The position numbers were made by a program, and so were the translations under genes. Below are positions 63,213-64,000 of a stretch of 64,000 nt of DNA, piece after piece (position 1 is the stretch's first letter; each line of letters opens with the position of its first letter). Origin of the DNA: JAVJSD01 sp040219575 (GTDB lineage Bacteria; Planctomycetota; Planctomycetia; Pirellulales; Pirellulaceae); the NCBI GenBank assembly GCA_040219575.1, contig JAVJSD010000008.1, positions 1-64,000 of the forward strand, written 5' to 3'. The notes beneath the pieces were generated by a model that saw only the letters and a list, made by a program, of their open reading frames with translations, did not search any database and was not told where the DNA came from.

Positions 63213-63683
63213 TCATTCGGAGGTTTCTCCATCGGCGGCGTCGGTGTCGTCGGCATACTCGGCGGTGAAGACGTCGCCCTCGTCGATGATGACGGCGTCC
63301 ACGATCAGGGCCGAGGCGGGCCCTCCGCGACTGCGGCACTCGCTGCAAGGCAAGCTGGCCACGCACGTCTTGCAAAAAACACGCTGACATTCGGGGCAGA
63401 CTTCGCCGTCGACAATCATCAAAATTCGTTCGCCGCACCCGGCGCAGAGGCTGCCGACGACCTGCGGGCGGAAGTTGCGCGGGCGAGCGGCGACGGGACG
63501 CATGGGCTGTTGCGTCGACTTGATCAGCCAGGCGATCCCGTATCCGCCGACGGCGCCAAACATCGCCCCCAGCACGCTCAAGACGGTTCGCAACTCCACC
63601 GAGGAGCCGGCGAACGCCTCCGCCAGCCCCCATCCCACCATTCCCCCCAGCGACATGCCGATCAGGATCAAGATTAAATCCAT
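63213..63683 (-). CDS. Membrane protein with Cys-rich zinc-finger region
   Basis: The 156-residue protein has two N-terminal hydrophobic helices (LILILIGMSLGGMVGWGLAEAF and TVLSVLGAMFGAVGGYGIAWLI). A cytoplasmic cluster CAGCGERI-x10-CPECQRVFCKTCVASLPCSEC follows, with eight cysteines arranged like a double zinc ribbon or RING-like finger. The C-terminus is acidic. No named family is recognised. The 200 bases between this gene and the sulfatase stop (convergent) hold nothing recognisable. Confidence 0.75.
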   Translation of the reverse strand: MDLILILIGMSLGGMVGWGLAEAFAGSSVELRTVLSVLGAMFGAVGGYGIAWLIKSTQQPMRPVAARPRNFRPQVVGSLCAGCGERILMIVDGEVCPECQRVFCKTCVASLPCSECRSRGGPASALIVDAVIIDEGDVFTAEYADDTDAADGETSE

Positions 63684-63754
63684 GACGCGTCTCTCAATCG
63701 CCGCCCGGCGAGCCGCAGGGCGTCAGCCCGCGGTGGGGCGAACTACCATCGCGG

Positions 63755-64000
63755 CTAACGTTTCGATGGGTGGTCCTCGCGGGGCGCACCAAGCAGCCCA
63801 ACGAGAGTATACACGCCCAATCCCACCAGCAAGCCGGGATAGACTTCGTGCAGCGGCGCCAGGTCGTACGCGCTGGCGATCGCCCAGGCGGGCACCACGA
63901 TCGCACCGGCCGCCACGCTCGCCAAGGCGGCTGTCGGTCCGGGACGTCGCCAGAACAAACCCACGGCCAGTGCGGGCAGAAAACACGCACTGTACAGCGC
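63755..64000 (-). CDS. Sodium:solute symporter family protein, C-terminal fragment at window edge
   Basis: Only the last 80 or so residues are in the window; the gene continues past position 64000. The visible part reads SACFLPALAVGLFWRRPGPTAALASVAAGAIVV and then a last helix (VYPGLLVGLGVYTLVGLLG) with a short charged tail. The LPALAVGLFWRRPGPTAA block matches the region of SSF symporters in which FxPxxxGLFWKR precedes the penultimate helices. The transported solute cannot be judged. Confidence 0.7.
   Translation of the reverse strand, partial: ALYSACFLPALAVGLFWRRPGPTAALASVAAGAIVVPAWAIASAYDLAPLHEVYPGLLVGLGVYTLVGLLGAPREDHPSKR

Overview
The window is high-GC bacterial DNA that reads as a planctomycete chromosome, most likely order Pirellulales. 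This is inferred from gene content: a DUF1501 / DUF1549-DUF1553 pair, a secreted sulfatase, a DUF1080 protein, PQQ-type and WD40 propellers behind signal peptides, FHA and SpoIIE-type regulators, and many long secreted proteins without known function. GC-rich palindromic repeats lie between genes throughout. No phage, plasmid, CRISPR or rRNA is visible. There is one tRNA, tRNA-Gln(CUG).

Layout. 0.4-7 kb: an HTH protein with two copies of an interspersed repeat inside its reading frame, a rhomboid protease, a Nif3-like protein and a large secreted protein, all on the minus strand. 7-16 kb: a sugar isomerase-like TIM barrel, a PQQ propeller, a HemP gene behind a strong promoter and a Fur-like operator, transaldolase, a redoxin without cysteines, a histidinol-phosphatase-like enzyme, an Rrf2 regulator, LspA and a DksA-like protein. 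16-27 kb: a plus-strand run of seven genes, with a TPR protein, TolQ/ExbB, two ExbD/TolR, a second TPR protein and two large envelope proteins; it looks like one energised envelope system. 27-32 kb: secreted hydrolases, a thioredoxin/YHS-like protein and rho.

32.5-34.6 kb holds the most interesting locus. A minus-strand operon encodes a 40-residue peptide ending HCCRCCRCCRCW, then a DUF692 enzyme (MNIO family, multinuclear non-heme iron oxidase) and an unrecognised partner protein. The layout is that of a RiPP (ribosomally made, modified peptide) cluster. The peptide gene is short enough that routine gene calling could miss it.

34.8-44.1 kb: DUF1080 and WD40 secreted proteins, then an exopolysaccharide-type trio (Wzz-like protein, ExeA-like ATPase and a tyrosine-autokinase-like protein that has lost its P-loop). 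44.5-46.6 kb: sucCD. 46.9-51.8 kb: the DUF1501 and LamG-DUF1549-DUF1553 pair. 52-56.7 kb: small membrane proteins, a 169-bp element with perfect 36-bp inverted ends, a membrane spermidine-synthase-like protein and an orphan IS3 OrfA. 56.9-60.2 kb: a receiver/anti-sigma-kinase-like fusion and an FHA-GAF-PP2C phosphatase either side of tRNA-Gln, a plausible partner-switching pair. The window ends with a GNAT acetyltransferase, a sulfatase, a small zinc-ribbon membrane protein and the C-terminus of a sodium:solute symporter.
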